The notes under the pieces: generated by a model
Databases searched by the model: none
What the model was told of the DNA's origin: nothing
Seen by the model: the letters and a program-made list of their open reading frames with translations, nothing else
Source of the DNA: Juglans regia
Taxonomy: Eukaryota; Streptophyta; Magnoliopsida; Fagales; Juglandaceae
Direction of reading: 5' to 3'
NCBI RefSeq assembly: GCF_001411555.2
Contig: NC_049909.1
Span: 15,806,686-15,870,685 of the forward strand
DNA: 64,000 nt
Shown: positions 36,401 to 48,822 of the stretch, piece by piece
Layout: each line of letters begins with the position of its first letter
Position numbering within the stretch: the first letter of the stretch is position 1
Made by a program: the position numbers and the translations under genes

Positions 36401-36723
36401 AAAACACTTTGATTCCAAGATATGACACTTGACAGAACATTCTTCATCCTATTAGCTAATACTTTTGAGATCAACTTGTACAAGACATTATACAAGCTAA
36501 TATGTCTGAAATCATGAACAGACTGAGAATAATTTACCTTAAGAATAAAAGCAATATGCATGTGATTCAGAGACTTAGGTATAACTCCACTCCCTAGAAA
36601 ACCTAGAATTGTCTAAGTAACATCACCACCAACAATCTTCAAACGAGTAGAACTTATTACTTAAGCTATAATTTATAAGCTCTCTAAAGTTATAAGTTAT
36701 ATTTTTTACTGCAATTCTAAATA
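33483..36723. mobile_element. MITE (GTTTGAGATTG family) interrupted by a LINE
   Basis: The left part is 33483-33889, starting GTTTGAGATTGCGTTATGAG. The right part is 36663-36723, ending GCAATTCTAAATA. Joined across the LINE it would be about 470 bp, close to the 520-bp copy at 3271-3790, with which it shares GGTTACCAAACAGTAAA (in inverse sense near 3390). Confidence 0.6.
33890..36645 (-). mobile_element. 5'-truncated L1-type LINE with RNase H, nested in a MITE
   Basis: Minus-strand ORF2 pieces run in order. RT N-terminal part (36561-36214): VHDFRHISLYNVLYKLISKV and LDMSKTYDRVEC. RT catalytic region (36021-35793): HLLFADDCVIFCRA. RT C-terminal part (35606-35409): FWWSCNKSDKGVHWRNW. A connecting frame (35298-35011). 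zf-RVT (34854-34618): MCPICHREEETVIHALWSCP. RNase H (34354-34064): GIGIVIRDSNGELM and VFEGDAKAML. Stops separate them. The poly(A) end is seen as T's at about 33887-33902. A 17-bp target duplication with one mismatch (33873-33889 and 36646-36662, AGTA[A/G]AACTTATTACTT) bounds the insert. Confidence 0.9.
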
Positions 36724-37787
36724 TACACTAAAAATATTGCAAAACATGCACTAAATATTGCAAAAGTCAGCAACTATGGGATGTTTGGCAAACATAAGAA
36801 TTTTAAAAAACTTCTAATAATTTTATTTCCGAACATCACTCAAGTACAAAATATTTTTTTATTTTAAAATTTTTCATTTAATTATTGCATAATTATTATT
36901 CACACACAAAAATCAATACAGATTTTACAAACTTCAAATAAAACACAAAAATTGATATAATTTTTACAAACTTTAAAATAAAAATTATATTAAAAAATCA
37001 TATATAAACAATTTTTTAATTTTATTTATTCACTTTAACGAACTCCAATACAACTTATTTTAAAAAATATATTATTATTATTATTATTTTTTTTACTTGA
37101 AAGTTAAAACTCTCAAAATATTTTATTGCTGTTGACAAAATAAAGAGTGCGGAAGCAGAAAAACGATAGGGCAAGTCAAAGGAAAATGGCTTTTACGATC
37201 CCTCCACGTATCGTTCACCAACATTTCTGGCGGTAGAGGAAAATAAATAAATTAAATATAAGAAAGAGGAAAAAATAATTACAAAAGATAGAAAAATATA
37301 AGAAAGTAAAAATAAAATGGAATACACGAAGCACTTGGTGGGTGCGGTATTGAGGCCCGTCCCCTGCTCTCGAGACTTTCTCTCCCTCTCTCTTTGTTTC
37401 TCTTTGCCATCTCCTCCTCTCGATCTGTAAGTTATTTTTGGATTTTTTTGAATTATTTCCTTTCGCCTCAACTCTATGCGTTGAATTCAAGCAGAAACTT
37501 GCAGAAATTTGGTGCATTCTGCTTGATTTATGGTTCTAGGATCGCAACGACGGTACAAACCGTAGATCCTGTTCGTTTGTGGGATGTATATCTTCGATTT
37601 TGGGTTAGGTTTCGGGGAAACTAAGATTTTGAGGTGAAATCCTGTGCTTCGTCTTCGGATCTCGAGGGTTAGTCTACATTCCAGCTCGAGTTTCGAGGTT
37701 TTACTTCTTCATCGTAATAGATTCGGGGGCCATTGGCCGTGATTTGTTCGAATTTTGGTGGGATCGGGAAGGGTTAGGGTTTTCTAA
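36724..37787 (+). promoter_or_regulatory. Upstream region and 5' leader of SEC16
   Basis: 36724-37140 is AT-rich. From about 37190 the sequence becomes gene-like, and CT-rich sequence at 37370-37425 suggests a transcribed leader. A donor-like CTGTAAGTTA at 37425 followed by acceptor-like CAAGCAG near 37494 hints at a 5' UTR intron, unproven. No clear TATA box was identified. Confidence 0.4.
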
Positions 37788-40700
37788 ATGGCTTCGAATT
37801 CTCCATTCCTGGTGGAGGATCAGACGGACGAAGATTTCTTTGACAAATTGGTGGACGATGAGTTCGAGTCCTCCACCACCGCCAGCAGATCAAACCCCCA
37901 GTTTGCTGACGGTAATGATTCTGACGACGCGAAAGCGTTCGCGAATTTGAGCATCGGTGAGGTTGGAAATCCATATGAGGATGTGGGGGGTGGTAGTCGC
38001 GGCGGCGATGAAGATAACATGTTGGATTCTGGATCGAAAAGTGAGAAGGATTGCATGGATGAAGCTGCAGAGTTGTTGGGTGCTCACGCTGATGAGAGGA
38101 ATTCATTGATTTCATCCAATTCGGTTGAGCATGATAGGATAATGGAGTCGAGTAATGATGGGATTGGATCCGGATTAACACCGGATTGGACTGTGAGCAA
38201 GAGCAGCGGATCCGGGGGCTCTAGGGTTAAGGAGGTGGGCTGGAATTCTTTTCACGCGGATACGGAGCAGAATGGCAGTGAAGGGTTTGGATCGTACTCC
38301 GATATTTTCAATGAATTGGAAGGTGATTCCAGTGGTTTCCCGGGAAATGTGGGCGATAACTTGAATAGCAAACCGGAAATTGAATCGGCCAATAAAAACT
38401 GTGGAGCTGATGGTATGAATAATTTGGTCAATTATGCGCATTATCAGGAGAGTCAAATTCATGGTGCATCAATGGAACAAAGTACGAATGTGCAGGATTT
38501 TAAAGATAGCCAGTACTGGGATAATCTCTATCCTGGGTGGAAGTATGATCCCAATACCGGGCAATGGTATCAAGTCGATGGATATGAAACTATGGCAGCG
38601 GATGCTCGTGATTCGGCAACTGATCTGGGCGCTGTTTCTGATGGTAAAACGGAGGTTTCTTACATGCAGCAAGCTGCTCCCTCAGCCGTGGGAACTGTGA
38701 CTGAAACTAGCTCGACTGAGTGTGTGTCTAACTGGAGTCAGGTTTCCCAAGGGAATAACGTGTACCCGGATCATATGGTTTTTGATCCTCAGTACCCCGG
38801 CTGGTATTATGACACAATTGCGCAAGAATGGAGCGCTTTGGATACGTACACTTCCTCCGTTCTATCAACCGCACAGACCCATGATCAGCAGCATCAGAAT
38901 AGGTTTGTTTCCTCTGGTAGTTTTCAGCAGAATAGTAATAGCTTAAATGGTGAGTACTTTCAAACTGACAATTATGGACAAGGTTTTGTGAGCCAAGGCG
39001 CGGATCAAAGCTGGGCTGGGGCTTACAACAATGATTATCAGAAGGATTTGAATGCATGGCAAGCTGAAGCTTTTCCAAAGAGTGCGGCTTTTGCAACTTT
39101 GAGTGGAAAACAGCAATTGGATAATTCTTATGGCTCGAAGGTTTCTGTGAACCTCAATCAGGAAAATGCTAAGCTGGATGACCAAACACAATTCTCGAAC
39201 AATTACTTTGACAGTCAGAAAAACGCAAATGTTTCCCAGCAATCCTTTGGGAGTGGCCATCAGGCTTCTTATGCTCCCAATGTAGGAAGATCGTCTGCTG
39301 GGCGTCCTCCACATGCTCTGGTAACGTTTGGGTTTGGCGGAAAACTCATTGTAATGAAATATAGTAGTTCTCTCAGTAGCTCATCGTATGGAAGCCAGGT
39401 TAGGCCTTGGAATTTTTTCCTATTTTTCTTGATGCTGTTTTTGGTTGCCAAATGACTGAGATACGGAAACAACACTGCATTTCTGCAAGTTTTGTTCTTT
39501 CTGGGATACATGTCGAGACCTGGTATCCCATCAATAAAACAGTTTTTCGGTTAAAACATCAAATTGTCGTATAAGACTCTTGGGAATTTTTTGCTCCTTC
39601 GGTTACAAGATATTTTTTTCCTATTGATCAAGAAATTCTAAGAACCGATAAAAAAACGATATTTTTTTTCCTTCTTTAAAAAAAAAGGTTTTAAGGATTA
39701 TTTATTTGAAAACCCCCAATATATTTTTTTCCTTCCTCTCAGCTCTCTGAGAGACCTAGCAATCAGGAACATGTTAGTATTCATATATGAAAGGGCTAAT
39801 AATCTATTTTTGTTTTATGTGAAGGATCCTGTAGGAGGCTCAATTTCTGTTATGAACTTGACGGAAGTTGTCTTAGGAAACACTGATGCTTCAAGCCTTG
39901 GATTGGGTGCCTCTTGTTATTTTCATGCTCTGTGCCAACAATCCTTTCCAGGTCCATTGGCTGGTGGGAGTGCTGGAAGTAAAGAGTTGAACAGATGGAT
40001 TGACGAGAGGATAACAAGCTGTGAATCATCCAACATGGATTATAAAAAAGGCAAAGTATTGGGGTTGCTTTTCTCTTTGCTTAGGATAGCTTGCCAGCAT
40101 TATGGAAAACTTCGATCTTCTTTTGGTGCTGATGTTGTTTTGAAGGTAAATCAAACTTTTTCATTTATAATTGCTTTTGATTTGATGAGAACTTTTTAGC
40201 ATCTATTATATATCCAATATTATAGACAAGGATAATAATTGCGGTAAACATACTGGAGGTCTATTGAGCTGGTAAGCTTGTAAAACCAGGGTACGTGAAG
40301 TTTGAATATCAGAATGAAGGGATTTCCCAAATGACGTTCCTTTCTCATGTAATGCTTTCAGAAGCAGGGATAATTTGTTTTTTACCTATAAAAAAAAAAG
40401 CAGGGATGATCATTCGTTATTTTTGTTGCGAATGTTTCCAGCTGTTTGCATCCTTTAAGATCAGTCTGGGTTATTTTAATAGGCATTTGGTAATTTTTGC
40501 TCTGTATTGTCAATAGGAAAATGATTCTCCTGACTTAGCAGTTGCTAAACTTTTTGCATCTGCCAAAAGTAATGGTGCACAATTCAAGGAGTACGGGGCT
40601 CTTAGCCACTTTCTGCAGAAATTGCCTTCTGAAGGACAGCTAATGGTATGCAATAAATTGCTTTGCCTTTCTCCTCCATTTCCCCCGATTTTTACAATTT

Positions 40701-43700
40701 TGTAATAGATTTTGATGTACTTTACAGGCAACTGCTTCTGAGGTACAAAATTTTCTCGTTTCTGGTAGAAAGAGAGAAGCTCTTCAATGTGCACTAGAAG
40801 GTCAGTTGTGGGGACCTGCACTTGTGCTTGCTTCACAGCTTGGTGATCAGGTTTGATGCCTGTTCAGTCTATCCAGATGCTTGCCTTTGTTAAGTAGTGA
40901 GAGTTTTGTGCTTACATCTCTCCTCTTTTTCTTTTACTTCTTTGGGGTGGGGATGTCGGCTCGGACCAATGCAGTTCTATGTTGATGCTGTGAAGCAAAT
41001 GGCAGTTCGCCAGCTGGTTGCAGGATCACCTCTCCGTACTTTATGCCTGCTAATTGCAGGGCAGCCAGCAGAAGTTTTTTCTTCAAACACAACTGATTCT
41101 GGTCTTTTGGGTGCTTTTAGTATGCATCAACAGCCTGCAAAGGTGATATATGGATTTAAGAATGTTCATCGTAGTTGATTGTTAGCTACGTTATGCATGT
41201 TACACAATCTTTTTTCTTTCTAACAGTATATAATAATATATGTTTTGGTATAGACAATTTTTTTTTTTTTGATAAGTAAGAAGTAAATTTCATTGATATG
41301 AGTGAAATAGGCATAGCCCGTGTACACAAGAAGTATACAAAAGAACACCTAAATACATTCTAGGAAGGATAAATTAAGAACAGAAAGTCATGAGCATTGT
41401 TCCCATTAAATACAATAGCAGAAAACCAAAGCAATAGAGTTTGTATAAAAAAACTCTAAAGCTTCGCCATTGTGCGCTCCCATATCTTCAAAGCAAATGG
41501 TCATTCCGTTCCGCCCAAATACATCACATAACACAACGGAATCATCTTCCACACTGCTGCCACTTGATGACAGCCTTGAATCTCCACCCAACCAGCCAGT
41601 AAATCAACCACCCTTAGAGGCATTACCTAAGCGACGTCAACTCTTCTAAAGATTTCATCCCACAATACCCTTGTCACCTCACAATACAATAATAAGTGAT
41701 CCCACTGATTCTCCTTGCTTTTTACACAAGTAGTACCAATCCATCACAATGAGTCCCCTCTTCCTCAAGTTGTCCATGATCAAAATCTTTCCAAGAGCAG
41801 CAGTCTAAACGAAGAAAGCTACTTTAGAAGGCACACGAGATCTCCAAATATTCTTCCAAGGGAATGGATTATTACTTTGTGATACCAAAATTTTGTAATA
41901 CTCCCGGACTGTAATCTTCCTGCTGCCTTTGGACCTCCACTGCATCCTATCCCCCTGTGCCGTATTGTTTCCCGTAGAGTATATCAACCTGAAAAATTTT
42001 GAAACAGTGTGCAGTTCTCAATCATGAATATCTCTATCAAATAGGACATTCCACTGGTGGGAACCATGAGAAGATACCCTCAGATCCGCCACAGAGGCAT
42101 CCTTGTTAGTTGCTAAACGAAAGAGATCAGGGAACGCCCTATCAAGAGCACAATCTCCACACCAAGTATCTTGCCAAAACCTGATTCTGGTGCCTTCTCC
42201 AGCCACAAAATGGATGTGGTTTTCTAAACTCTGCCATCCCTCCTAATAAATTTCCATAAGCCCACACCATAACACCCCCCCTCTCACTTCATTGAGCCCC
42301 AAACCCCCCCCCCCCCCTCCTTCCGTATCTAGCATCAATGATGTGAATCCCCCTCCATGTGGTACCTCCATAACCATTTCCCCAATAAAGCTGTATTGAA
42401 AATCCTCAAGTTGCACACTCCCAAGCCACCATTCGAATTTGGGGAACAAACAGTCTTCCACTTAACAAGATGGATTTTCGGTTCCTCCCCCATTCCCCCC
42501 CTCAAAAATGCCCGAAATAATTTCTCAATCCTATTCGCTACCCTTGTTGGCAAAGGAAATAGAGATAAAAAATAGGTGGGGATGTTAGATAATGTGCTCT
42601 TAATTAAGGTGAGTCGACCGCCTTTCGATAAATATAACCGTTTCCAACCAGCCAACTTTTTCTCTACTCTCTACAACCCTATCCCAAATCGCACTAGCCT
42701 TAAAGGTTGCTCTCAACGGTAGGCCCAAATATTTCATAGGCAAGGATGACACTTTACAATCCAATAGGCTCGCCAGGCTATTGAGACTAGGCACCACACC
42801 CATTGCAACCATCTCAAACTTACTAAGGTTCACTTTAAGCCCCGAAATGGCTTCAAAGCATAACAAAAGTGCTTGTTAATTTTGAATCTAGCCCTGGTCT
42901 GCTTTACAAAATAAGAGGGTTTCATCTGCAAATAGGAGATGTGAGATTAAGATAGAGCCATTAGTGCCATTACCCACTGAAAATTGTAACACACCTCAAG
43001 TTGCTTAAAGAGAAATACAAAGAAATTGCTCACTTTGAGGGGAGCACCTCCATTGAAGAAAAGAATAAGATGATAAGAGAAAGAGAAATAATATTTTCAT
43101 TAACTTTCTGAATACTATTTTCGGTAGCTACAGGGAGCATATATGCTAGAGTTTTGCCAAACATCAGAAAAAGGCCTTAGCCTTGGTAAAACATGACTCC
43201 AGATTAATAACTAACGGACTGGATAAAAGGAAATAACAAGCTAAAGGCCCAGCTACTCTATGGCCCACTTCCTTACATAACATAAAGGGAAACAAGAAGT
43301 AAAGTAATAGACCCAAACTGACCCATGACCCATGTATTCTGTTCATGAACTGTGACAAAAATCCAGATAACAAACCACCACCCACAACAGCCTTCACCAT
43401 CCGACCAAGTGCTTTCATGACGATAACAAAAAGTAATGTTATAGACAATTTTTCCTTTAGTATTTTGTTTCATAAGTAATGTTATCTCGTTAAAGAAGCG
43501 TAGAGGGGTTGCAACCCCAGAACACCTGCACTAAAGTATTTAAGGAAAAAAAGGTAGCACTATAGCAAGGTAATGGTATCCTATTAAGGACAAGCTAAAA
43601 GGGGATTGATTTTTTGGATCACCTTGCCCTGCAAAATATTCCAATTATATTTTACTTATCAAAAATAAAAAAGATGTTCCAATTATATTTTGTTTTTAGG

Positions 43701-46700
43701 ACATACCCATGTAGTTTTTTTATATCCAAGTTTTCATACACAAGATCATACCCATATATGTATTGTTGAAGCCAGTAGGATACAGAAAACAAGCTTTACC
43801 CGAAATCTCATGCAATACAATTCCTAGGGCTCAAACCCCTAATCTAGTAGTTATCTTGTTGTCATACAACTTGAAGCAAAGTATTCTGTTAGCGTCTGAC
43901 TTGGAACCAACCTACTCTTCTCACGGAGAAACTACAGATTGGAGCCAATTTTATGCTTGATGACTGGGAGGAAAATTTGGCTGTAATAACTGTAAACAGA
44001 ACAAAAGATGATGAACTAGTACTTATTCATCTTGGAGATTGCCTGTTGAAGGAAAGAAGTGAGGTACTATTTCACTTGTGGCAATTTACTTTTTTTATTG
44101 CATTTTCTTTTGGAAAACTATTTTATTCCTTAGCTAAGATGAGTTCTGTTTCAGATTACTGCTGCGCACATCTGCTATTTAGTTGCAGAAGCAAACTTTG
44201 AGTCGTATTCAGACAGTGCCAGACTCTGTCTAATTGGAGCAGATCATTGGAAATTTCCTCGAACGTATGCTAGTCCAGGGGCTATTCAGGTGCTTTCAGA
44301 TTCTAGTGTTGTCTTCCGAAAATTTCAAATATATTTGCTCTGTTGATGTTGTGTGGAGCTTGCTTATTCAAATTTATTAGTTCCAGAATTCTAGTAGTTG
44401 CAAGATGGTTTCACTTTCTTGGAGATTGCAGGGTTGAAATCAGACATTTGGAGTGGAGCTTCATTTTATATATTATTTGTATATGTACGCATAACCTTGA
44501 AATGGTTGTCTACGCTTTTTATGTTGGATGCCTTTCCACTGTCGTTGTAGAATTGTTTTCAAGTCAACCATATGCTTGATTCACCCTCGTGTTTCTTGTT
44601 TTATTGCTTTGACTAACCTTAGCTCAGATGTTCTTGTGGTTGTCAATCCCAGCATCCTTGTAATTTTCTCAAGCACTTATCATCCCCTTGCATTAATTTT
44701 AGTAAATGATGCTTTATTTTATTTTATTTTTTTTATGGAAAATAAACTTTCTCGCATTGGACAGAGGACCGAGTTATATGAATATTCCCAGGTGCTCGGG
44801 AACTCTCAGTATGTCCTGCTACCATTTCAACCATATAAGATCATATATGCACACATGCTAGCTGAAGTGGGGAAGGTTTCAGACTCTTTGAAGTAAGTAG
44901 GAATTGTTTCATTTTGATGCCTCGTGGAATTTTGTTGTCCAGTTCTATGTGTTTTTTGTTTAACATGGTGAGGTTAGCTCAGATACTGTCAAGTGGTATT
45001 GAAGTCTTTGAAGATTGGTCGAGCACCCGAAGTAGAAACATGGAAACAATTAGTGTTATCTCTTGAGGAGAGGATCAGAACCCATCAACAGGTACTTAGT
45101 CCTATTAGTGTATCCTCCTGACTCTTAAGTTACTAGTGCTGATCCATCAATGAACATTCCATTTGCAGGGTGGATACACCACAAATTTGGCTCCAGCAAA
45201 ATTAGTTGGGAAATTGCTCAACTTTTTTGATAGTACTGCACATCGTGTTGTTGGGGGTCTCCCACCACCTGCACCATCAACATCTCAAGGAAGTGTTCCA
45301 GTTAATGAACATTATCCCCAGCCAACCGGCCCTAGAGTATCGTCTAGTCAGTCAACAATGGCGATGTCATCATTAGTGCCTTCTGCTTCAATGGAGCCCA
45401 TAAGTGATTGGACAGCCGGTGGTAATAGAATGACAATGGCCAATAGAAGTGTTTCAGAGCCAGACTTTGGTAGGACTCCAAGACAGGTATATGTTATCTC
45501 CCAACTAACTCTTTGTCATCTGTTCACCTAGTTAAATAAAGTTTATGAAGTTTTGCTAATCCATGATAGGAACAGGTTGATTCATCAAAAGAGATGGCCT
45601 CAGTAAACAAACAAGGCAAAGCTTCACGCTTTGCTCGCTTTGGTTTTGGCTCACAGTTGCTGCAAAAGACTGTCGGGCTAGTTATAAGGCCTCGCTCAGA
45701 TCGACAGGTAATCTCTTGAAAATTAGCTATTCTTTGGATTTCTCTCCATTTTTTTCTTAATTGTTTTTCTTGAGTAGTATGTTTATTTTCTCTTGGCCCC
45801 CCTATAAATGGCTTCTTTTTTTATGCACTGCTGCTGAAGGCTAAACTGGGTGATAAGAATAAATTCTATTATGATGAAAAGTTGAAGAGATGGATTGAGG
45901 AAGGTGCTGAACTCCCAGCTGAAGAAGCTGCCTTGCCTCCTCCACCTCCGACAATGGCAGCCTTCCAGAATGGTACGTCAGATTACAATTTGAATTCCAC
46001 ATTACAGAGAGAAGGGACTTTGATGAATCAGAGTCCAGATTATAAAAGTCCTACTCCTTCAGAGCACAGTTCAGGAATCCCATCTATTCCATCTGGCTCA
46101 AATCACTTTTCGGCTCGGGGAAGAATGGGCGTACGTTCAAGGTAACCTGAAAGAAGTTTATGCTCTCCTTTTTCCTTTTCTTTAAAAAAGTAAACAACTA
46201 TGCTACCTCCACGACTAAATAATGTTGAGTTCAACCCCTTCCAAGGTGATAATCAAAAATCAGATTAAGTGAACAATTGACTTAGAAAGCTCTCTTTACA
46301 CTTCTTAATGTATGAAAACCTATGGAGTGCAGCCCCCATCTAAAGGTCCATTATCTTTCCTTTGTTTCTCCAATGACAAATTGGAGATCACAATTTAAGC
46401 TTGATAAACTATATTCTCTGGCTTTTGGCAGGTACGTGGACACCTTCAACCAAGGTGGTGGAAACCCTGCAAGCATGTTCCAGTCACCGTCTGTGCCATC
46501 CGTTAAGCCTGCTGTTGCTGCAAATGCAAAGTTTTTTATTCCCACCCCAGCATCATCAGGTGAACAGACAATGGAGGCTATTGCAGAAAATGGGCAAGAG
46601 GGAATTCCAACCAATGAGGATCCTTCAACATCCAATGCCAATGACTCGTTCCCATCTCCTGTACCTTCATCATCAATGACAATGCAGAGGTTCCCTAGCA

Positions 46701-46948
46701 TGGGTAACGTCCCAGGCAGAGTAGCAACAAATGGCAAGGCCTCTGTCTCTCCTTACTCTCGGCGAACAGCTTCTTGGAGTGGAAGCTTCAGTGATCCATT
46801 CAGCCCTCCCAATCCAGCGGAAATAAAACCTTTAGGGGAAGTATTGGGCATGCCCCCATCGACATTGATGCCTAATGAGCCTTCTTTGATGCGTATGCCA
46901 ATGAATGATGGCAGTCTTGGGGATGACCTTCATGAAGTGGAACTTTGA
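37788..46948 (+). CDS. SEC16: SEC16-type COPII scaffold (MAG5/SEC16A-B-like)
   Basis: Thirteen exons: 37788-39398, 39825-40145, 40517-40645, 40728-40850, 40975-41142, 43938-44063, 44155-44289, 44765-44892, 44983-45091, 45169-45486, 45570-45707, 45840-46141, 46432-46948. All introns are GT-AG and phases agree, giving about 1374 aa, close to the Arabidopsis proteins. The acidic N-terminus starts [19 protein letters not shown]. Exon 1 has two YPGW-Y-D boxes (about residues 247 and 336) and ends in [16 protein letters not shown], where the central conserved domain begins. That domain runs through [42 protein letters not shown] and [14 protein letters not shown] to about residue 950. The C-terminal region holds [17 protein letters not shown] and a Ser/Pro-rich tail ending [12 protein letters not shown]16 organises ER exit sites and recruits the Sec13/Sec31 coat. 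Intron 5 (2795 bp) holds an antisense LINE; the reading frame is intact. Confidence 0.95.
40362..40410 (+). mobile_element. Tail-only LINE footprint in SEC16 intron 2
   Basis: AAGCAGGGATAAT (40362-40374) and AAGCAGGGATGAT (40398-40410) flank a 23-nt insert, TTGTTTTTTACCTATA followed by A's. The insert resembles the 3' tail of the local LINE family (TTACTTATCAAAAA) with one base missing. It is consistent with an extreme 5' truncation. Confidence 0.5.
41263..43439 (-). mobile_element. Antisense L1-type LINE inserted in SEC16 intron 5
   Basis: Minus-strand ORF2 pieces include [14 protein letters not shown] (about 42945-42905), [17 protein letters not shown] and [20 protein letters not shown] (42866-42660), [18 protein letters not shown] (42650-42595), [12 protein letters not shown] and [12 protein letters not shown] (42190-42100), and [17 protein letters not shown] (41860-41810). 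The tail is seen as a T run (41259-41270) next to GATAAGTAAG. TATAGACAATTTTT is directly repeated at 41249-41262 and 43440-43453, the likely TSD. The outermost 460 bp (about 42980-43439) do not read as RT, so a 5' inversion or an older insert is possible there. Confidence 0.85.
43639..43691 (+). mobile_element. Tail-only LINE footprint in SEC16 intron 5
   Basis: TTCCAATTATATTTT (15 bp) is repeated exactly at 43639-43653 and 43677-43691. Between them is a 23-nt insert, ACTTATCAAAAATAAAAAAG plus ATG, which matches the LINE tail ACTTATCAAAAA. No other LINE sequence is present. Confidence 0.7.
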
Positions 46949-48640
46949 GCCAACAAAGTTGAGATGTAAATATCGAAGTTTTGTTCTTTGTGATCGATAG
47001 AATACTCGGTATAATCCTCCTGGATCTCTCTCCAAAATGGTGGTATGTGCTGCAACCCGACTCCAGAGAAGAAACAAAAAGAGGTCACCCCTTTAAAGTT
47101 TCCAGCTTACCTATACTGCCGGCGCTGATTTCTATAGTCCTAAATTTCAAGTTGAATGTGCCAGGAGTAGCCACCATTTGAGGATTCAGGAGTTTATACT
47201 CCCATCAGCAAGCAAGGAGAGACCCTGCATCGGCACCATTGTACAGTTCATTTGTTCATTTATTGAGAAATAGGAAGGCTCTCTGGGTAGGTAGAGTCTG
47301 AAAAGATATCTTCTCAAGGGAAGAAAGGTAAGTGTATTGAATTGCAAAAATAAGTTGTTTTGCTTGTCAATTTGCATGATTTTTAATGTTTTATAAAATT
47401 GAATCAAATGTCCCAAGTGGATGTCGAGGTTTCCACCACCAAGATTTTGCGGCTTGAAAGTTTCCACCAAGATTCGAATAAGAATGACCTGACGATGACT
47501 CCATTCTGTTACTTGAACTTTCTTTGAGACTTTAGAATTGTGCTCCATTCTCTTTTTGTCTAATGTGAGTTTGTAACTACGAAGTGCAGTTTGCACCAGA
47601 TGTCAAAAGACTAGTAATCCGATTGATTGGCCCTTTTTGTATAAATAATTCGAGATAAAGAAAAATCATTTCTCATCAGTCACTATTTATCATCTCATAC
47701 TACATACCTTATGAAAAATACCTACATATTTTATGAAGAAGTTATAGGTATGAGGTGTGTGATGAACAGTTGCTGATTTGTATAAGAACTCTTTGAGATA
47801 ATAAGCCCTTTATATATTGGACTGGAAATAATAAATCTAAGATGAAGAGTAATATTATTCAATTTTATTTATTATTCCATTAACATTAGTTGATGTTATA
47901 TATAATATTTATTTAAATTGTTACCATATAAAATCGCTTTAATACTATGTTATATAAAACAAGTGTAACAAGATGTTGACAAAATAAAATAATTAACATT
48001 ATTTTGTGAAACCGCGCAGCATCTGTAAGCTTTCTTTGTTTTAATTTTATGTAAAGTTTATTTTTCATATACTTAATATATTGCTATGAGCTTTGCTATT
48101 TATAAGTTTCATACACTACACACCATATTTTTTTTAAAAAAAATTAGTTTTATTTTTTTTAAAATAATTGAATTCTTCTACTCATTATTCATATATTATA
48201 TATTTGATAAGAGAAAAAAAATTTAAAAAATAGTAAAAAAGTAGTGTGGTGTGTGAGGCTTATGAATAGAATTTTTTTATTGTTATTTGCAAAAAAAAAA
48301 AAATAATAATTAACTCAATGAGATTTCTTCACGTCATAAATAAAATAAAAATTCATCGTAATTCTTTTGATAGAAACAAAAAAAAATGTGTTCTTTCAAA
48401 ATTGAAAGTAGAAGTGAGATAGAATACATAATTTTCACATATAAATACATTTTATACCTTTAAATCGTTAAAATTTATGTACTTTTACGTCAAAAATCGA
48501 CAGCTAAAACAGTTCGGCCGACGTAACAACTTAGGCTGTTCACGGAATCACGTAAAACTCATTTCGCTACAGGTTTGTACAAATCGATGCCGATGTCTTT
48601 ATTATGACGGTTAGTGGCATTTAAGAGCGAAAAACGACGA
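46949..48640. other. SEC16 3' region and SEC16-PEX19 spacer
   Basis: 46949 to about 47640 has the base composition of a 3' UTR with downstream transcribed sequence. 47650-48090 is AT-rich. A MITE lies at 48096-48269. 48270-48640 shows no gene. Reverse-strand ORFs in this interval (for example 47596-47186) have no recognisable domain. Confidence 0.45.
48096..48269. mobile_element. MITE with CTATTTATAAG / CTTATGAATAG ends
   Basis: The left end CTATTTATAAGTTTCATACA with CTACACACC is answered on the right by GTAGTGTGGTGTGTGAGGCT and TATGAATAG. Same family as 22937-23133, and 174 bp long. Confidence 0.65.
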
Positions 48641-48653
48641 GGGTTCCTTGGTT

Positions 48654-48741
48654 CATATATATTGCCCTTTTCTTTGGGTTGAAGTCTTTGTAGTTTGTAC
48701 AAATATCTCATTCCCCAAAAGAGAGAGAGAGAGAGAGAGAC
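48654..48741 (+). promoter_or_regulatory. Candidate PEX19 core promoter and GA-rich leader
   Basis: CATATATATTG (about 48654-48664) is TATA-like and lies about 165 bp before the PEX19 ATG. A (GA)n tract at 48721-48740 lies in the presumed 5' UTR. Assignment is by position only. Confidence 0.4.
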
Positions 48742-48822
48742 AGCGAGCGTCTTCAGAGTTCGAGGTGGGAGATTTTTGTGAGAGTGAAAAATAAAGGACA
48801 GCTTTTACAGTTTTGTGCATCC

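Noticed and set aside
37193..38181. Several minus-strand ORFs opposite SEC16 exon 1, up to 135 codons
   Set aside because: They are complements of a GC-richer coding exon and have no domains; the plus-strand SEC16 frame explains them.
39399..39455. Continuation of the first SEC16 frame ([14 protein letters not shown]) past 39398
   Set aside because: It is intron 1 sequence after a GT donor; the protein resumes at [12 protein letters not shown] in exon 2.
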